Origin: Oligella ureolytica DSM 18253
Lineage (GTDB): Bacteria > Pseudomonadota > Gammaproteobacteria > Burkholderiales > Burkholderiaceae_B
Assembly: GCF_000373745.1 (NCBI RefSeq)
Contig: NZ_KB892279.1
Coordinates: 1-64,000, forward strand
Reading direction: 5' to 3'
DNA: 64,000 nucleotides
The position numbers were made by a program, and so were the translations under genes. A model generated the notes under the pieces. That model was not told the origin of the DNA and ran no database searches. It saw nothing but the letters and a program-made list of their open reading frames with translations. The stretch's first letter is position 1. Each line of letters opens with the position of its first letter. This document shows, one piece after another, positions 27,079 to 37,068 of this stretch.

Positions 27079-30000
27079 CTAAGACATCTCTTTATGCAAA
27101 TCCTGTAAGGAATACACACTGATGGTCTTAGAGTCGCGCATATAAAGCATACCCTGTACTGCGGCATGCGCACCGGCAATGGTGGTAAAGAAAGTTAAGC
27201 TACCGGATAAGGCATTAGTCCGAATGGTTTTCGAGTCGTTAATTGCATTACGACGCGCTTCGACTGTATTGATGACCATATCGATCTCATCGTTTTTGAT
27301 CATATCAACAATATGAGGGCGCCCTTCAGTTACCTTATTGACTGCCTGCACCGGAATACCGGCATCGCTAATCTTCGCTGCAGTACCACGCGTAGCACGC
27401 AATTTAAAGCCTAACTCATGTAGTCCCTTGGCAATTTCTAAGGCCTGATCTTTGTCCTGATCCTTGACACTTAAAAAGACAGTGCCTGACTCAGGCAATG
27501 AAACACCTGCGCCCAATTGAGACTTAAGGAAGGCTTCACCAAAGGTTTTACCCACCCCCATCACTTCACCTGTTGATTTCATCTCCGGACCAAGAATGGT
27601 ATCTACACCCGGAAACTTAACAAAGGGGAAGACGGCTTCTTTAACACTGTAGAAAGGAGGGACTACTTCTTTTTCAACGCCTTGCTCAGCTAATGATTTG
27701 CCTGCCATCGTACGCGCAGCGATCTTAGCCAATTGTAAGCCGGTCGCTTTAGAAACAAATGGTACAGTACGTGAGGCGCGAGGGTTAACCTCTAACACAT
27801 ACACCTCACCATCCTGAATGGCAAACTGTACGTTCATCAAGCCTTTTACATCAAGTGCTTTAGCCATTAGGCTGGTTTGACGCTTAATCTCTTCAACCGT
27901 TTCATCATCTAAAGAGTATGGAGGCAAGCTACATCCTGAGTCACCGGAGTGAACACCGGCCTGCTCAATGTGCTGCATAACACCACCAATAAAGACCTGT
28001 TCACCATCAGCAATACAATCCACATCCACTTCAATGGCATTGTTTAAGAAATGGTCAAGTAACACAGGAGAGTCGTTGCTGACCTTGACCGCTTCGCGCA
28101 TGTAACGCTCAAGATCGCTCTGCTCATGAACAATTTCCATCGCGCGGCCACCTAAAACATACGATGGGCGCACTACCAACGGATAACCAATTTCGGCCGC
28201 TTGCACTAATGCTTCATTTTCTGTGCGGGCTGTGCGGTTAGGCGGCTGACGTAAACCTAATTTTTGCAACAGCTTTTGGAAACGCTCACGGTCCTCAGCA
28301 ATGTCGATGGACTCAGGGCTGGTGCCGATAATCGGTACACCATTAGCCTCTAAATCACGGGCTAATTTCAGCGGCGTTTGACCGCCATACTGAACAATCA
28401 TACCGACCGGCTTTTCTACCTCGACAATTTCCAATACGTCTTCAAGTGTTAGAGGCTCAAAATACAGACGATCCGAAGTGTCATAGTCCGTAGAAACGGT
28501 TTCAGGGTTACAGTTAATCATGATGGTTTCATATCCATCATCACGTAGCGCGAAACTTGCATGTACGCAGCAATAGTCAAACTCAATCCCCTGACCGATA
28601 CGGTTTGGACCACCACCTAAAACAATGATCTTCTTCTTATCGGTAGGCTGAGCCTCGCACTCATCCTCATAGGTTGAGTACATGTAGGCTGTGCTGGTTG
28701 GGAACTCGGCAGCACATGTGTCTACGCGCTTGAAAACCGGACGAATATTATTTTGGTGACGATTTTTGCGGACTTCAGATTCGGTCGTATCAAGTAAATA
28801 AGCTAAACGACGATCAGAAAAACCGTTGCGTTTGAGCTCAAGCATTGTCGTCGAATCGATAGCCGCTAACGTCACTTTTTCCAACGCTAACTCGATATCA
28901 ACGATTTCTTTAATCTGCTCTAAGAACCAAGGATCAATTTTAGTCAGCTGATGCACCTCTTCTAAAGAAAAGCCCTTAGCAAAGGCATCACCAACATACC
29001 AGATACGCTGCGGACCCGGTTCAGCTAATTCCACCTGAAGCTTTTCACGGTCAATGGTCATTTGGTTAAGCCCATCAACACCCACTTCCAAACCACGCAA
29101 CGCTTTTTGGAAAGACTCTTTGAAGGTGCGACCGATGGCCATGACCTCACCCACTGATTTCATTTGTGTCGTCAAACGATCATCCGCTTGTGGGAATTTC
29201 TCAAACGCAAAGCGCGGGATTTTTGTAACGACATAATCAATCGTTGGTTCAAATGAGGCAAGTGTTAGACCATCGGTAATTTCATTTTTCAGTTCATCTA
29301 AGGTATAACCGACAGCTAAGCGAGCAGCTACCTTAGCAATAGGGAATCCGGTCGCTTTAGAGGCCAAAGCGGATGAGCGCGAAACACGTGGATTCATTTC
29401 GATGACAATCATACGACCATTGTCAGGGTTAACGGCAAACTGCACATTAGAACCACCTGTTTCAACACCGATTTCACGCAAAACAGCCACAGAGGCATCG
29501 CGCATGATGCGGTATTCTTTTGCGGTTAACGTTTGTGCTGGTGCGACCGTGATTGAGTCACCGGTATGCACACCCATGGGGTCTAAATTCTCAATAGAGC
29601 AAACGATAATGCAGTTATCCGCGGCATCACGAACGACTTCCATCTCATACTCTTTCCAACCAAGCAATGACTCTTCAATCAATAACTCGCTCGTCGGAGA
29701 GGCTTCTAAACCACGTTGACAAATTGTCTCAAATTCTTCCGGGTTATAAGCAATACCGCCACCGGTACCACCCAAAGTAAAGCTGGGACGAATAACGACC
29801 GGGAAACCTGATGTGCCAATCTCAGCGGCAATCGCACGCTGCACCTCCCATGCCTCTTCCATCGTATGAGCGACACCTGATTTGGCTGACTCTAAACCGA
29901 TTTTGGTCATAGCGTCTTTGAACTTTAGACGATCCTCAGCCTTGTCAATTGCAGCTTCATTGGCGCCTAGTATCTCAACGCCGTGCTTTTCCAAGACACC

Positions 30001-30315
30001 GTGACGAGCCAAGTCAAGGGCACAGTTAAGCGCTGTTTGACCACCCATCGTAGGCAATAAAGCATCCGGCTTTTCAACCTCAATAATACGCTCTACGGCT
30101 TGCCAAGTAATAGGCTCAATGTAAGTAACATCCGCCGTTTCAGGGTCAGTCATAATGGTGGCCGGATTACTATTTACTAAAATAGTACGATAACCTTCAG
30201 CCTTGAGGGCTTTACAAGCTTGGGCACCGGAGTAATCAAACTCACAAGCCTGACCAATAATAATCGGGCCGGCACCGATAATTAATATACTTTTTAAATC
30301 TGTACGCTTAGGCAT
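27079..30315 (-). CDS. carB: Carbamoyl-phosphate synthase large subunit
   Basis: CarB makes carbamoyl phosphate from bicarbonate, ammonia and two ATP, feeding pyrimidine and arginine synthesis. The 1078 residues show the start [20 protein letters not shown] and two ATP-grasp halves, with the repeated [12 protein letters not shown] (near residue 180) and [12 protein letters not shown] (near residue 720). The oligomerisation domain lies between them, and the allosteric MGS-like domain is C-terminal from about residue 940. The catalytic halves look fully conserved against E. coli CarB. It follows carA by 6 bases. It is normally fed ammonia by CarA through a tunnel; here CarA looks unable to make that ammonia. 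Confidence 0.98.
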   Translation of the reverse strand: MPKRTDLKSILIIGAGPIIIGQACEFDYSGAQACKALKAEGYRTILVNSNPATIMTDPETADVTYIEPITWQAVERIIEVEKPDALLPTMGGQTALNCALDLARHGVLEKHGVEILGANEAAIDKAEDRLKFKDAMTKIGLESAKSGVAHTMEEAWEVQRAIAAEIGTSGFPVVIRPSFTLGGTGGGIAYNPEEFETICQRGLEASPTSELLIEESLLGWKEYEMEVVRDAADNCIIVCSIENLDPMGVHTGDSITVAPAQTLTAKEYRIMRDASVAVLREIGVETGGSNVQFAVNPDNGRMIVIEMNPRVSRSSALASKATGFPIAKVAARLAVGYTLDELKNEITDGLTLASFEPTIDYVVTKIPRFAFEKFPQADDRLTTQMKSVGEVMAIGRTFKESFQKALRGLEVGVDGLNQMTIDREKLQVELAEPGPQRIWYVGDAFAKGFSLEEVHQLTKIDPWFLEQIKEIVDIELALEKVTLAAIDSTTMLELKRNGFSDRRLAYLLDTTESEVRKNRHQNNIRPVFKRVDTCAAEFPTSTAYMYSTYEDECEAQPTDKKKIIVLGGGPNRIGQGIEFDYCCVHASFALRDDGYETIMINCNPETVSTDYDTSDRLYFEPLTLEDVLEIVEVEKPVGMIVQYGGQTPLKLARDLEANGVPIIGTSPESIDIAEDRERFQKLLQKLGLRQPPNRTARTENEALVQAAEIGYPLVVRPSYVLGGRAMEIVHEQSDLERYMREAVKVSNDSPVLLDHFLNNAIEVDVDCIADGEQVFIGGVMQHIEQAGVHSGDSGCSLPPYSLDDETVEEIKRQTSLMAKALDVKGLMNVQFAIQDGEVYVLEVNPRASRTVPFVSKATGLQLAKIAARTMAGKSLAEQGVEKEVVPPFYSVKEAVFPFVKFPGVDTILGPEMKSTGEVMGVGKTFGEAFLKSQLGAGVSLPESGTVFLSVKDQDKDQALEIAKGLHELGFKLRATRGTAAKISDAGIPVQAVNKVTEGRPHIVDMIKNDEIDMVINTVEARRNAINDSKTIRTNALSGSLTFFTTIAGAHAAVQGMLYMRDSKTISVYSLQDLHKEMS

Positions 30316-30321
30316 AACTCT

Positions 30322-31476
30322 CTACTTATCAGCCATTAAATTAATAAATTGATCAAATAACATCACCTCATCATTTGGAGCAGTCGTGGCAACCGGATGA
30401 CCTTGGAAACCGAAGGCAGGACGATCAGTTAACTTAATGCCTTGTAAACTACCATCAAATAAAGAAACATGACTTGGCTTGACCGTCGCTTCAAGACTAT
30501 CAGCATCAACAGCGTAGTTATGATTTTGCGTCGTAATATGTACGCGGCCACTCGCCAAATCTTTGACCGGATGATTCACGCCGTGATTACCGAGCTTCAT
30601 TTTGAATGTCTTGGCACCGGTAGCTAAGGCGAGTATTTGATAACCCAAACCAATCGCAAAAAGAGGAACCCGCTGTTCGAGCAGCTGCTTAGTATTGTCG
30701 ATAGCATAGTCACAGGCAGCCGGATCGCCGGGGCCATTACTTAGAAACACGCCATCAGGATTTAGCGCTAATACATCAGCGGCCGACGTATTGGCCGGAA
30801 CGACAGTAACGCGACACTTTCTATCAGCTAATAAACGTAAAAGACTACTTTTGACGCCAAAGTCATAAGCAACCACATGATAGGTGGCGTCGGATAACTC
30901 ACCATAGCCCTGACCCAACTGCCAAGAAGTCTGTGACCACTGCTTAAGAGCCTGGCAAGTCACTGTCTTGACTAAATCTTGACCCTCAAGACCGGCATAC
31001 GCTTTTGCAAGCTCGATGGCTTTAGCCTCATCGTCACCAACCAAAATACAAGCTGCTTGGGCACCGCCGTCACGAAGAATACGAGCCAATTTGCGTGTAT
31101 CAACATCGCTAATCGCTACAATACCATTTGCTTTTAGATAGTCAGGCAGGGATTGCTCAGCACGGAAATTAGAATACTGCTCAGGGCAGCTACGAATGAC
31201 TAAACCAGCAGCATGGGCTTTATCAGATTCACCGTCTTCGGAGTTGATGCCGCTATTGCCAATATGGGGATAAGTTAGAGTGATAATTTGTTGAGTGTAT
31301 CCGGGATCAGTAAGAATTTCCTGATAACCAGCCATTGATGTGTTGAAAACAATTTCTGCTGTGCTGTGACCTGTCGCACCGATTGAACGGCCTCTAAATA
31401 CAGTACCATCAGACAAAGCGAGAATTGCCGGCTCAACACCTTTTTGATAAGCAAAAATGCTACTAGAGTGCGCCAT
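30322..31476 (-). CDS. carA: Carbamoyl-phosphate synthase small subunit with degenerate glutaminase site
   Basis: CarA normally hydrolyses glutamine and passes ammonia to CarB. The 384-residue frame is intact and aligns throughout: YQEILTD near residue 51, [37 protein letters not shown] near residue 200, [16 protein letters not shown]. In the catalytic part, however, the usual GICLGHQ reads AIGLGYQ. The nucleophile Cys is Gly276 (codon GGT, 30649-30651) and the nearby His is Tyr279 (TAT). The usual GHPEA reads GHPVA, so triad Glu is Val362 while His360 remains. Pocket residues are changed too: DPSY to DPGY (Gly59), GHHG to GNHG, NHGF to NHNY (Asn320, Tyr321). Human CPS1, which uses free ammonia, also lacks the Cys. 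I infer an ammonia-dependent enzyme in which CarA is structural. Confidence 0.95.
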   Translation of the reverse strand: MAHSSSIFAYQKGVEPAILALSDGTVFRGRSIGATGHSTAEIVFNTSMAGYQEILTDPGYTQQIITLTYPHIGNSGINSEDGESDKAHAAGLVIRSCPEQYSNFRAEQSLPDYLKANGIVAISDVDTRKLARILRDGGAQAACILVGDDEAKAIELAKAYAGLEGQDLVKTVTCQALKQWSQTSWQLGQGYGELSDATYHVVAYDFGVKSSLLRLLADRKCRVTVVPANTSAADVLALNPDGVFLSNGPGDPAACDYAIDNTKQLLEQRVPLFAIGLGYQILALATGAKTFKMKLGNHGVNHPVKDLASGRVHITTQNHNYAVDADSLEATVKPSHVSLFDGSLQGIKLTDRPAFGFQGHPVATTAPNDEVMLFDQFINLMADK

Positions 31477-31583
31477 AAAATCTCATACATAAAAACTTAG
31501 TTAAACCTATTTATTATATAGGATATCTATGTCAAGCTTAATAATTTGTAATGATTTTAGAGATTTTTTAGGTGAGTGAGCCA

Positions 31584-32528
31584 TTATTGCATAAAAGCAT
31601 GCGCGCGCCCCAACGCGTCATACTCAATATTCAAAGCCACGCTACGCTCATAATGCTGCTTAGCTTCTCGAAATTCATAAATCACCACTTCCTCACCGGA
31701 GCCTGTCAATCGGCGACTGTAAAGTGTCGGATAAGAGGTGCGACTATTGGTTAAGACATACAGACGACTATCTTCTCTCTCAACCAAAATTTCACGCCAG
31801 CCACTAAGCCCTAACCCCTCGCCGCTCGATTCCAATCGCTCCAGCAGCCAAACACCTTGCTCATTGGAAGAGCCGTCAGTAAGCTCTTTACAGACAGCAA
31901 GCACTAAGGGGCGTCCCTCAATTGCGAAATTGACGGTGAAAAAATCCAAATCATTGGTCGTACCACCTCGACAGACCTCCGATTGACCCGATAAGGTTAA
32001 GGGCAGGTTACGTAAAGCCAATCCGGGATGAAGTACAGGCTCCCCAGCGACCGTAGCCTTACTGCGGCGGGCACTCTCTGAATCGGTGTAGACAGGTAAA
32101 CGGTCAATATTAAAATAAACCCACTCGGTCATGCGTGGCAACTGCCTATTTAGACAAGCCACATCAGTGCAGTTTTTAAGCGTACTTAAGTGCTTATTAA
32201 TTTCTGCTGCAAAAACACCCGGTCGCTCGGTATTGGCCAATAAGTTGGTGTAATAATAATTCCACGTCAGAAGCTTACTCGACACATCCATGTGCCGACA
32301 TAACTCGTGCGGCCACTCCCTAAGCTCTTGCTCCTTGACTCTGAGAGCATCCGCACCAAAGCGCTTTACTAAAACAGTCTCATCAATACAGGGATTTATT
32401 GCTAACTCGTACTCAGCCTGCGAAAAACCCAATAAATCATCGTCACTAGGAGAGGCACTTGCAGCGGAGTGCAGCAGTGTCACACTAAGACTAAACACCA
32501 GGGTGAGAAGAGAGAGAAAGTCTTTCAA
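31584..32528 (-). CDS. Secreted or periplasmic protein of unknown function
   Basis: A 314-residue protein I do not recognise. It starts with a good Sec signal peptide, hydrophobic at about 4-22 (LSLLTLVFSLSVTLLHSA), with probable cleavage after ASA near residue 25. No lipobox is seen. The mature part has about six cysteines, including one pair in NCTDVACLNRQL, that could form disulfides. The likely start is the TTG at 32528, which has GAGG nine bases upstream and puts Lys at position 2; no ATG lies nearby in frame. It is upstream of carA on the same strand with a 107-base gap, so it may be read through into carAB, but no functional link is evident. Confidence 0.65.
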   Translation of the reverse strand: MKDFLSLLTLVFSLSVTLLHSAASASPSDDDLLGFSQAEYELAINPCIDETVLVKRFGADALRVKEQELREWPHELCRHMDVSSKLLTWNYYYTNLLANTERPGVFAAEINKHLSTLKNCTDVACLNRQLPRMTEWVYFNIDRLPVYTDSESARRSKATVAGEPVLHPGLALRNLPLTLSGQSEVCRGGTTNDLDFFTVNFAIEGRPLVLAVCKELTDGSSNEQGVWLLERLESSGEGLGLSGWREILVEREDSRLYVLTNSRTSYPTLYSRRLTGSGEEVVIYEFREAKQHYERSVALNIEYDALGRAHAFMQ

Positions 32529-32886
32529 CTAAAAAAACCTCTAGGGAGTAAAACCAAAAATTATTATTTAATATATACCATATTAAGCAAAGGCCGAACA
32601 TTTGCTTACAATAGATTACACTCAAGACATAATATACTATCTGCATTGTACAGGCAATGATTGTGCCTAAGGAGCTACTTCTGATAGATTAGGAGTTTCA
32701 CTATGTATCGACAACCATAAATGGTCGGCTATTGGTCAAAAAAAGTAAACCAAAGTTCCTGTATGTTACATAACTCTTTTAATTTCATGACCTTTTGGCT
32801 AATTCACTGAAATTACATCTCTACGTAATATAATTTTAAATCCTTACATCTAATTTACTTAAATATAAAACAATTTAGGTTTTTCA
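32529..32886. other. 358-base intergenic region upstream of tal
   Basis: A/T-rich with no conserved gene. It holds a perfect -10 box, TATAAT at 32829-32834 (plus strand), about 50 bases before tal, with only a weak -35. It also has a five-codon reading frame, MYRQP, at 32703-32720 behind a strong AGGAG site. That frame is directly followed by an ATG opening a 29-codon frame to 32810. Neither has a recognisable product. Confidence 0.5.
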
Positions 32887-33840
32887 ATGACAAATCAATT
32901 AGAAAGCTTAGCCACATACACAACCATTGTTGCAGACACCGGAGACTTCGAAGCCATTAGCAAGCTCCAACCTACTGACGCGACAACCAATCCTTCTTTA
33001 ATTTTAAAAGCAACGCAAGATGAGCGTTATCGCCCGTTACTAACTGAGGTGATTAAAAAGCACCCCGATGCCAATACGGAGGAGTTACTGGACCACCTCT
33101 TGGTCTTGTTCGGGAGCAAGATTTTAGAGGTTGTGCCGGGCCGCGTATCGACAGAAGTTGATGCCCGACTATCCTTTGATAGCTCAGCAACAGTCAGGCG
33201 CGCGCGCCGTCTAACTGAGTTATACAAGGCTGCCGGCATTGATACACAGCGTGTACTAATCAAGATCGCTGCTACTTGGGAAGGGATTCAGGCCGCTCAA
33301 CAATTAGAGCAGGAAGGTATTCACTGCAATCTCACGCTACTGTTCAGTCTGCCTCAAGCTGTCGCTTGTGCTCAAGCCAATGTCAAATTAATTTCACCAT
33401 TCGTCGGACGCATTTATGACTGGCACAAAAAACAAGCAGGTGCTGATTGGGATGAATCGGCGAAGTCCGGACCTAACGATCCGGGTGTTCAGTCCGTCAC
33501 GACCATCTTTAATTACTATAAAAAGTTTGGTATCAGTACTGAAATCATGGGCGCAAGTTTCCGTAATATCGGCCAAATTCAAGCCCTGGCAGGTTGCGAT
33601 TTATTAACGATCAGCCCTGATTTACTGCAGCAACTGAGCGATAACAATGACCCTCTGGCTCAGACTTTGGACGCGAAGCAAGCCCAATCGATGGACATCG
33701 ACGAATTGACGCTAGATGAAGCCAGCTTTAGATTTTTATTAAATGAGGATGCGATGGCAACAGAGAAGCTTGCCGAAGGTATTCGCAACTTTGTGGCGGA
33801 TGCAATTAAACTTGATAAACTCATTGAGTCTGCTCGCTAA
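32887..33840 (+). CDS. tal: Transaldolase
   Basis: Transaldolase moves dihydroxyacetone units between sugar phosphates in the non-oxidative pentose phosphate pathway. The 317-residue TalB-type protein has the signature [12 protein letters not shown] near residue 31, the Schiff-base lysine in [16 protein letters not shown] near residue 130, [16 protein letters not shown] near residue 155 and [12 protein letters not shown] near residue 178. The ATG at 32887 is the first in frame. It is monocistronic and faces convergent recR. Confidence 0.97.
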   Translation: MTNQLESLATYTTIVADTGDFEAISKLQPTDATTNPSLILKATQDERYRPLLTEVIKKHPDANTEELLDHLLVLFGSKILEVVPGRVSTEVDARLSFDSSATVRRARRLTELYKAAGIDTQRVLIKIAATWEGIQAAQQLEQEGIHCNLTLLFSLPQAVACAQANVKLISPFVGRIYDWHKKQAGADWDESAKSGPNDPGVQSVTTIFNYYKKFGISTEIMGASFRNIGQIQALAGCDLLTISPDLLQQLSDNNDPLAQTLDAKQAQSMDIDELTLDEASFRFLLNEDAMATEKLAEGIRNFVADAIKLDKLIESAR

Positions 33841-33895
33841 GCTCGTAACCCATTAGTTGAAAAACCAAAATTGGAGCTCACAAGGCAGACATCAC

Positions 33896-34516
33896 CTAGC
33901 CTTTGCGCTCCATGAGCGCCCACGCGATGGTGCCCGCATCAACATATTCCAACTCACTACCCGCCGGTACACCACGAGCGATACGAGTCACTTTAATATC
34001 CTGCGGACGTAGTAATTGACTTAGGTAATGCGCAGTCGTTTCACCTTCTGTCGTGTAGTTGGTTGCCAAAATTACTTCTTTAACCTGCCCATGCTGGGTC
34101 CGTTCAATTAAACGCTGCAAGTTGAGATCGCCTGCCCCAACCCCTTGAATCGGTTGCAATTTACCCATCAACACATAATACAAGCCGCGATAGCTACGAG
34201 TCGACTCAATCATATTTTGATCGACCGGCGTTTCAACCACGCAAAGCACTGAGTGATCACGCGACTCATCACGGCAGGTAGAGCAAATATCATCCAAGGT
34301 AAATGAATTACAGAGTTGACAATGACGCAGATTATTAAGTGCGTTATCTAACGCTGCGGCTAACCTTAGGCCTCCTTGCTGATCGTATTGCAGCAAATGA
34401 TAAGCCATACGCCTAGCGTTACGCTCACCTACTCCGGGGAGTTGTCGCAGGCTATCAACCAACTCTTCCAAGGGATCGGCAAATTGAGGCTCAGCGTTGA
34501 TATTAGCTTTAATCAA
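33896..34516 (-). CDS. recR: Recombination mediator protein RecR
   Basis: RecR works with RecO (and RecF) to load RecA on gapped DNA. The 206 residues contain the helix-hairpin-helix LRQLPGVGERNARRMAYHLL near residue 27, the four-cysteine zinc site C..C...C..C in CQLCNSFTLDDICSTCRDE near residue 62, and a Toprim domain with LCVVETPVDQNMIE and LATNYTTEGETTAHYL. The start is uncertain: no ATG precedes the conserved part, so TTG at 34516 is used, without a clear ribosome site. Translation may be coupled to ebfC, which ends 38 bases upstream. Confidence 0.95.
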   Translation of the reverse strand: MIKANINAEPQFADPLEELVDSLRQLPGVGERNARRMAYHLLQYDQQGGLRLAAALDNALNNLRHCQLCNSFTLDDICSTCRDESRDHSVLCVVETPVDQNMIESTRSYRGLYYVLMGKLQPIQGVGAGDLNLQRLIERTQHGQVKEVILATNYTTEGETTAHYLSQLLRPQDIKVTRIARGVPAGSELEYVDAGTIAWALMERKG

Positions 34517-34554
34517 TGAACTATTTAGAATTAAAAGAGTAATTTTTTAAAGAA

Positions 34555-34884
34555 TTAGAAAGGAAACTTCATACCCGGAGGCATTGGCATACCGGCTGTC
34601 GCCGCACCCATTTTCTCTTCAGACGTCGCTTGTGCTTTGCGTAAGGCGTCATTAAAGGCTGCTGCCGTCAGATCTTCCAGCATATCCTTATCGTCTTCTA
34701 GTAAAGACGGATCAATCGTGACTCGTCGTACATCATAACGACATGTCATGGTTACTTTAACCAAGCCACCGCCGGCCGCGCCTTCAACCTCGATCTCAGC
34801 CAAGGCTTCCTGTGCTTTTTTGACATCTTCTTGCATTTTCTGAGCTTGTTTCATCAACCCAGCTAATTGATTTTTCATAATCAT
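34555..34884 (-). CDS. ebfC: YbaB/EbfC family nucleoid-associated protein
   Basis: A small DNA-binding protein (109 residues) found between dnaX and recR in most proteobacteria. It forms tweezer-like dimers that bind DNA. Typical sequence is [20 protein letters not shown] near residue 4, [20 protein letters not shown] near residue 33 and the Met/Pro-rich end [14 protein letters not shown]. The first ATG at 34884 has AGGA nine bases upstream and is preferred to the ATG six bases later. It belongs to the dnaX-ebfC-recR transcript. Confidence 0.96.
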   Translation of the reverse strand: MIMKNQLAGLMKQAQKMQEDVKKAQEALAEIEVEGAAGGGLVKVTMTCRYDVRRVTIDPSLLEDDKDMLEDLTAAAFNDALRKAQATSEEKMGAATAGMPMPPGMKFPF

Positions 34885-34929
34885 ATGACGTTTTCCTAAA
34901 GATTAAAAATTTACCGTATTGTATCTTAT

Positions 34930-36936
34930 CTATCCATTAGAGAGAACTTGCACCGAGCCATCAACGACAATCGCACCAAAATTATCTTGCAGACTTTTTA
35001 TATAAGGATCATTGGCCACCAATTCCTCTGCCTGTCTTTGACGCTCTTCTTGCTCCTTAATTAATTGAGCTCGGGCGGTAGCATCCCCTGTTTCGCCCGT
35101 TTTAAAATCCAATTTAACCACTTGAGAAAAATACTCAGTCAATGCGGTCGTTAGGGTTGACTTAACCGACAACTCATCGACATTTCTTAAGAATATTTTC
35201 AGATGCAGAGTATTACCATCGGTCGCTAACCATTGGCTATTTAATAGTAATTCACCAGCTAAGCCCGGCAAATTCAAGCGCTTAGTAAGCTCAATCCAGC
35301 GCTCTTGATTAAGATTTGCCAGACTGATTTTATTATCGCTTTCTGTCGCATGGGGCTCCCAGCCCAACTCAAAGTGACTATCAGATAATGGTGCATCAAT
35401 GATACCGCCATCATAATCACCTACACTACTGTCATATATCCGATCCCAATCGGCGTCAGACATCTCAGAACGCTCAGAGCTAGCAATATTGTGCGGTTCT
35501 TTGTGAGGCTCTGAAAAACGAACAGACTCGGTCGGCACACTCTCGCCATCGATTGCCGGACTCACTGTATTCACTGCCGGAGCAGCAACAACCAGCTCCT
35601 CTTCTTCCACTACTACGTCAGCACTAGCGATCTTCTCAATCGTCTCCGGCTGAGCTTCGTAAACTTCATCAGCGACTTCCTGTCTGTCAGGCTCAGTACC
35701 CGGAGCGGTTGTGTAAGTCCGTGCGGAGAGTTGCTCTGCTTGACTGCTTACGTCTTCTTTAAGGAGTTTTTTTTTATCCTCTTCGTCAGCTATCGGCGCA
35801 TCACTTACAGATGATCCTGGCCGTGGCTGACTCAACTCACCTTGAATCACGGGGGTATTGACCAACGCCAGCATACGCAAGCAAATCATCACAAAACCGG
35901 CATATTCATCCGGAGCGAGTGCTAATTCCTTGCGGCCGTGCACGGCAATCGTGTAAAAGAGCTGCAGCAGATCATGATTAGCGCTCTGCACTACCTGCAT
36001 CATGTCCGGATAAAGTGGATCGTCACTATCCAGCGTGCCCGCCAATCTTTGCTCCATGGCGATACGTGATAGCACGATTGCCAAATCTGCAAGCGCCCCC
36101 TCATAAGAGAAACCGCGCTCAGCAATCGCATCAGCCAAGCTAACCACTTGAGATGCATCACCTGCTAATAAGGCATTAACTAAACGAAGCAAATAGCTTT
36201 GATCGATGGCACCCAACATATCCTGCATCGCTTCAACAGTGATATGGTTACCACTAAACGCTATCGCTTGATCTGTCAGTGATAAAGCATCACGCATTGA
36301 CCCGGCTGCACCACGAGCTATCAACTGTAAGGCTGCGGATTCATACTGTACGCCTTCGTCTGACAATAAATGCTGCAGATGCTCGATGACGGCTTCGGGC
36401 GCCATCTGCTTGAGATTGTATTGAATACAACGCGACAACACAGTGACCGGTATTTTTTGTGGATCGGTTGTCGCTAAAATAAATTTTAAATGTGCCGGCG
36501 GTTCCTCAAGCGTCTTTAACATCGCGTTAAATGCGTGAGTCGTCAGCATATGCACCTCGTCAATCGTATATATCTTAAAACGACCGCGTGATGGCGCATA
36601 AATGGCCTGTTCCAATAGAGGTGTGATTTCATCAACACCACGTCGTGATGCCGCATCAACCTCAATATAATCGACAAAACGCCCCTGATCGATCTCTAAG
36701 CAGGCAGAGCATTGTCCGCAAGGAGCGGCAGTAATACCGGTTTCACAATTAAGCGACTTAGCAAGAATGCGCGCCAAGGTCGTTTTACCAACACCGCGGG
36801 TACCGGTAAATAACCAAGCATGATGGATTCTTTGCGTATCAAGCGCATTAGACAGCGCGCGGACCACATGTTCTTGGCCAACCAATTCCGAAAACTTACG
36901 AGGACGCCACTTACGGGCAAGGGCTAAATAATTCAT
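34930..36936 (-). CDS. dnaX: DNA polymerase III subunits tau (and probably gamma)
   Basis: DnaX is the clamp-loader ATPase that links the replication machinery together. I start it at the ATG at 36936 (MNYLALARKWRPRKFSELVG), giving 668 residues. The frame open to 37065 would translate the 4.5S RNA gene. Walker A is FTGTRGVGKTTLARIL near residue 42, the zinc module CGQCSACLEID lies near residue 75, and the DExx box is in YTIDEVHMLTTHAF. The collar domain ends near residue 370. An acidic linker (about 390-560) leads to the tau-specific C-terminal domain that binds polymerase. A run of nine A at codons 388-390 would allow a shorter gamma form. Confidence 0.97.
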   Translation of the reverse strand: MNYLALARKWRPRKFSELVGQEHVVRALSNALDTQRIHHAWLFTGTRGVGKTTLARILAKSLNCETGITAAPCGQCSACLEIDQGRFVDYIEVDAASRRGVDEITPLLEQAIYAPSRGRFKIYTIDEVHMLTTHAFNAMLKTLEEPPAHLKFILATTDPQKIPVTVLSRCIQYNLKQMAPEAVIEHLQHLLSDEGVQYESAALQLIARGAAGSMRDALSLTDQAIAFSGNHITVEAMQDMLGAIDQSYLLRLVNALLAGDASQVVSLADAIAERGFSYEGALADLAIVLSRIAMEQRLAGTLDSDDPLYPDMMQVVQSANHDLLQLFYTIAVHGRKELALAPDEYAGFVMICLRMLALVNTPVIQGELSQPRPGSSVSDAPIADEEDKKKLLKEDVSSQAEQLSARTYTTAPGTEPDRQEVADEVYEAQPETIEKIASADVVVEEEELVVAAPAVNTVSPAIDGESVPTESVRFSEPHKEPHNIASSERSEMSDADWDRIYDSSVGDYDGGIIDAPLSDSHFELGWEPHATESDNKISLANLNQERWIELTKRLNLPGLAGELLLNSQWLATDGNTLHLKIFLRNVDELSVKSTLTTALTEYFSQVVKLDFKTGETGDATARAQLIKEQEERQRQAEELVANDPYIKSLQDNFGAIVVDGSVQVLSNG
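35759..35775 (-). promoter_or_regulatory. dnaX: A9 slippery run in dnaX with an immediate -1 frame stop
   Basis: On the minus strand codons 388-390 are AAA AAA AAA inside an uninterrupted run of nine A (35775-35767). A slip of -1 reads ACT CCT TAA and stops at 35759, giving a 392-residue protein that ends after the collar domain. The +1 frame also stops, seven codons on. A GAGGA lies just upstream of the run. E. coli (A AAA AAG) and Thermus (A9) make gamma at the equivalent place. Slippage here is inferred. Confidence 0.65.
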
Positions 36937-36963
36937 AGAACATGAGGAGGAAGATGATAATGA

Positions 36964-37066
36964 GGCGGTGAGCCTGACTCCGGCACTAAGTCTTAATGGC
37001 TGTGGCTGCTTCCTTCCGGACCTGACCAGGTTGACCATGGACCTATGCGAAGGGACCCACCGCAAG
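36964..37066 (-). ncRNA. ffs: Signal recognition particle RNA (4.5S RNA)
   Basis: This RNA pairs with Ffh to target membrane proteins to the translocon. On the minus strand it contains the near-invariant domain IV loop GGTCAGGTCCGGAAGGAAGC (about 37010-37030). The ends GCGGTGGGTC and GGCTCACCGC pair, giving a hairpin of about 103 bases, the normal size. It lies between addA and dnaX, and ffs next to dnaX is a common betaproteobacterial arrangement. Ends are placed from the outer pairing and from the TATACT box just upstream. No T-rich terminator follows, so it may be processed from a transcript running into dnaX. Confidence 0.93.
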
Positions 37067-37068
37067 CT

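Noticed and set aside
30322-31476. carA as a pseudogene
   Set aside because: The frame is intact and full length, the structural core is well conserved and it is 6 bases from carB; only the glutaminase site is altered, so a functional non-glutaminase subunit is the better reading.
32703-32810. Small frames upstream of tal as genes
   Set aside because: Too short and unconserved to call; kept only as an observation.
36937-37065. N-terminal extension of dnaX open to 37065
   Set aside because: These bases encode the 4.5S RNA; all conserved DnaX sequence begins at the ATG at 36936.
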